Shown here: piece by piece, positions 61,584 through 64,000 of the stretch
Position numbering within the stretch: position 1 is the first letter of the stretch
How the letters are laid out: the number at the start of each line of letters is the position of its first letter
NCBI GenBank assembly: GCA_900018345.1
Contig: FCNA01000026.1
Span: 1 to 64,000, forward strand
Direction: 5' to 3'
DNA length: 64,000 nucleotides
DNA from: Clostridiales bacterium CHKCI006
GTDB taxonomy: Bacteria; Bacillota_I; Bacilli_A; Erysipelotrichales; Coprobacillaceae
Position numbers and translations under genes: made by a program
Notes under the pieces: model-generated
What the model was told of the DNA's origin: nothing
Seen by the model: the letters and a program-made list of their open reading frames with translations, nothing else
Databases searched by the model: none

Positions 61584-63915
61584 AAATATAAACATCCAAA
61601 GGAACATTTGTACATGCCTGGATTTCCTTCTGAATCGCCCGCAAACATGAAAGCACATATTTCGGCAGTTCTGGTCCTGTCATATTGACATGGAATTTCA
61701 AGTTACCATTTTGAAGGATAATTTGATTGTTTTCCACTGTAAATGTCCATTTCGGAAAATAGATATATGAAATGGAAAAATAGCCATTCGACTGAGGCGC
61801 GTCATGATAAAAATGAAGTGCACGATGAGAAAAAAGCATCCCTACAGCGATCCCACTTTTGCGCATGCTCTTTTCAGTTTTTTTACGCCAAAAAGGGCTG
61901 CGGCAAGGCATGACATACATGATTGGACTATCACCGTTACTTAATGGGAAAAGGTGAGTATATTGAGGATCAGATTGGACATTACATGGATCAATATCAG
62001 TAGCAAGTTTTACCAGATATTTGTTCAGCAGTTCATCCATCGCTACACTACCGGCATGGTATTGTTCATAAATTGCTGCAACATTAGGATATCCTTCATG
62101 ATAGGCATGACATAAGCTGACCAGCGCCTGACGTGATTTACCTACTTTCTCTAAAGCAATGGCGAGATTTCCTAAAATAAGAGGACGCAAGGTTAAACTG
62201 GAAGACTGGCCGAGTTTATCTTTTTTAAGAGCTGATTGAAAGCTATTGATTGCCTCGGCAGGCTGATCTAATATAATTAATTGAACAATACCTAGATTAT
62301 GATCCAAAACAGCATCCCGATCATCACGCTTCTGTGCTTCACGGTAACATTGCAAAGCCATTTCACTTTGATTTGATTGACGGTATTCCATTCCCATACG
62401 AGTTAAGAGTTGTGCACTTTCCGGGTCAAGTGTATGCATTTTTTCAAGTAAAGCTCTTTTTTCATTGTTATCCTGTGACTCTTGAAATTGAAGATACAGT
62501 TGTCTTAATTGCTGTGTACGGTCATTCTCCACTGTCAAGTACACTTTTCCACAAGACTGACAATAATAGCCATGTGTAAAGACTAAACCTGCGCCCTTAC
62601 CGCAATATGGACAAAAATGCTGCAAAGGTTCTTGGACAGGAACCGACTGTTCAGCCTGCATGTCCTGCATAGATAAAGAAACATGTAAATGGCATGGTCC
62701 CTGTTCCGTGATAGTAATATAAGGAATATCGATGACTAAAGGCCAGCTAGCCCCTGCATCAAGTAGGCGTTTCACTTCTGCTTGAAGACGCTCAAGAGCC
62801 AAAGCATCCCCTTCGAGTTGAATCCCTTGTTTCGTATAAAAAGACCTCACCACAGCTGTTACGATCTCAGAAACAGGTGGCATGGCAGATTTGTCTTTTG
62901 TAGGCATCTCTGTCTTGATAGGATTGTTTTGAAAAGCATTGGTAAACACATTCATGGTGCTCTCATCTTCTTCGCTAAACAGTGTTTCTGTCTTTTCTTC
63001 AGTCATGATCATTTCATTAACTGTTGGAGCCTGATAGGCTTCCAATGCTTCCTTCATCGCTTGGGCACTCGCATAACGATCTGACGGATGAAACGCACAG
63101 GCTTTTTGGATGATCGCATTCAGCTCTCCGATTCCTTCTATTTCTGGAAATACCTCTCCCTTGCGACGCTTATAGATGGCTTCCTCGCGGTCCTGTGGAT
63201 AGTAAGGTTCCGGATAGGCCGGTAAGAACGGCATTCTGCCATGATTTAATAGCTCATACATGGTTAGACCTAAGGCATACAGATCCACATCTTTCCCATA
63301 CTTCTCACCCAGGATCATTTCTGGTGCCATATAGGATTTCGTTCCCTTTTGGGAAAGCGTTGCATTGGTCCGTTCCACTTCACGCGAAATGCCAAAGTCA
63401 CCCAACTTATATTCTCCAAATGGCGTCACAAAAATATTGGATGGTTTGATATCCCGATGGATCAGATGCTGAGCATGACAGAATTCCAGCGCTGTCAGAA
63501 TATCCTGTCCCATCTTTAGAACTTCCTGAATGCTTAACGTTTTTTCCTGCATATGATCGGCTAGACTCTTCAACAGCTCCATGCGGATATAGATGGTCCA
63601 ACCAATCTTATCCGTCTTTTCAACGACTTCATAATCTTCTATTGATACGATGTGACTTGCCGTTTTCATCTTTTCCATCAAACGGATCTCATCCAGATAT
63701 CTTTTGACATCCTGGCGATAATAGTCAACGATCGATGTCTGCGTCAAACCTGAGGATACCATTTCTCTCACTTCGCTCATATCATGCGGAATGTCTATCA
63801 CTTTGATGGCACTATATGCCACCTCTCCCAATACTTCTTTTTTGGCCTTATAGACCTTTCCGAATCCGCCTTCACCTATCAGGGATTCGATTTGCCAATT
63901 TGGCCATATCTCCAT
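61582..63915 (-). CDS. Ser/Thr protein kinase with zinc ribbon and TPR-like repeats
   Basis: A 777-residue multidomain protein. Residues 1-290 are a Hanks-type kinase: glycine loop GEGGFGKV, ATP-binding lysine K38 in SAIKVID, E76, catalytic HRDIKPSN (D155) and DFG (173-175), with GTKSYMAPE. The middle has an alpha-beta segment (ITAVVRSFYTK-like to YITITEQGPCHLHV). A zinc ribbon (CPYCGKGAGL, CQSCGKVYL) follows, then TPR-like helices (LTRMGMEYRQSNQSEMALQC and repeats), and a beta-rich C-terminus. There are no membrane helices or PASTA repeats, so it is cytoplasmic and not PknB. GGAGGTGAGTCACC precedes the ATG. An upstream gene on the same strand ends 18 bases before it. Confidence 0.85.
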   Translation of the reverse strand: MEIWPNWQIESLIGEGGFGKVYKAKKEVLGEVAYSAIKVIDIPHDMSEVREMVSSGLTQTSIVDYYRQDVKRYLDEIRLMEKMKTASHIVSIEDYEVVEKTDKIGWTIYIRMELLKSLADHMQEKTLSIQEVLKMGQDILTALEFCHAQHLIHRDIKPSNIFVTPFGEYKLGDFGISREVERTNATLSQKGTKSYMAPEMILGEKYGKDVDLYALGLTMYELLNHGRMPFLPAYPEPYYPQDREEAIYKRRKGEVFPEIEGIGELNAIIQKACAFHPSDRYASAQAMKEALEAYQAPTVNEMIMTEEKTETLFSEEDESTMNVFTNAFQNNPIKTEMPTKDKSAMPPVSEIVTAVVRSFYTKQGIQLEGDALALERLQAEVKRLLDAGASWPLVIDIPYITITEQGPCHLHVSLSMQDMQAEQSVPVQEPLQHFCPYCGKGAGLVFTHGYYCQSCGKVYLTVENDRTQQLRQLYLQFQESQDNNEKRALLEKMHTLDPESAQLLTRMGMEYRQSNQSEMALQCYREAQKRDDRDAVLDHNLGIVQLIILDQPAEAINSFQSALKKDKLGQSSSLTLRPLILGNLAIALEKVGKSRQALVSLCHAYHEGYPNVAAIYEQYHAGSVAMDELLNKYLVKLATDIDPCNVQSDPQYTHLFPLSNGDSPIMYVMPCRSPFWRKKTEKSMRKSGIAVGMLFSHRALHFYHDAPQSNGYFSISYIYFPKWTFTVENNQIILQNGNLKFHVNMTGPELPKYVLSCLRAIQKEIQACTNVPLDVYI

Positions 63916-63933
63916 GGTGACTCACCTCCACCT

Positions 63934-64000
63934 CTAAAAGTAGTTTTTTAAGCTTGCGAATCCATCAATGATACCACTACCGAAACGCTCCAACTGTTCA
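63934..64000 (-). CDS. C-terminal end of the gene upstream of the kinase (partial)
   Basis: The minus-strand frame EQLERFGSGIIDGFASLKNYF ends in TAG 18 bases before the kinase start. It is probably the first gene of a kinase operon; too little is visible to name it. Confidence 0.45.
   Translation of the reverse strand, partial: EQLERFGSGIIDGFASLKNYF

Overview
The window looks like a chromosome segment of a low- to mid-GC gut Firmicute (Bacillota). I infer this from Gram-positive-type genes (LtaS-family lipoteichoic acid synthase, Noc/ParB-like protein beside rsmG, Feo iron system, Hanks-type kinase) and from many remnants of integrative elements of the kind found in Clostridia and Erysipelotrichia. 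An erysipelotrichial host is my best guess for the backbone, at low confidence. No rRNA, tRNA or CRISPR array was recognised.

Layout. (1) 1-14.1 kb is a mosaic of high-GC mobile-element pieces: the end of a replisome organiser with a DnaC-like loader and TnpW; a PIN/AbrB toxin-antitoxin pair; phage terminase and portal remnants on either side of an AAA/DUF4143 ATPase; a truncated TnpV; VapE; a large serine recombinase; and a HTH - response regulator - histidine kinase - ABC transporter operon. (2) 14.1-16.2 kb is debris plus a broken IS1595-type element. (3) 16.3-43.6 kb is the backbone: a lipoprotein, LtaS, a MarR-controlled heterodimeric ABC exporter, a YitT protein, PepD, a LysR-linked second heterodimeric ABC exporter, a GH125 mannosidase, TrkA/TrkH potassium uptake, an Imm5-like protein with Noc/ParB and RsmG, an HD protein, an O-antigen-ligase-like protein, a DJ-1 protein, decayed DUF362 and aldo/keto-reductase genes, and an MBL hydrolase. 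(4) 43.7-48.2 kb is a graveyard: an SDR fragment, a relaxase tail, and one AbiE type IV toxin-antitoxin locus split by a second, inverted AbiE locus. (5) 48.4-51.7 kb is a Feo ferrous-iron operon with its own regulator and three copies of a palindromic operator. (6) 52.1-60.1 kb is a RiPP biosynthesis island between two direct copies of an IS256-family element. (7) 60.2-64 kb holds GC-rich hairpins, a small membrane protein, an RpiR regulator and a large Ser/Thr kinase with a zinc ribbon and likely TPR repeats.

The most notable system is the minus-strand RiPP operon at 52.9-58.1 kb. Its order is PqqD-type recognition protein, a 95-residue six-cysteine precursor, an HPr-kinase-like protein, a radical SAM/SPASM enzyme, an exporter with ATPase and membrane domains, and an S26-type peptidase. 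The precursor ends in serine and abuts the kinase gene, which suggests tail phosphorylation as known for some lasso-peptide precursors. No lasso cyclase is present. The modification chemistry is therefore probably radical-SAM crosslinking of a Cys-rich core plus phosphorylation, which I do not recognise as a described product.

Several genes carry single disabling changes (homopolymer frameshifts, nonsense codons, small deletions). These are listed separately because some could be assembly errors or phase-variable tracts.
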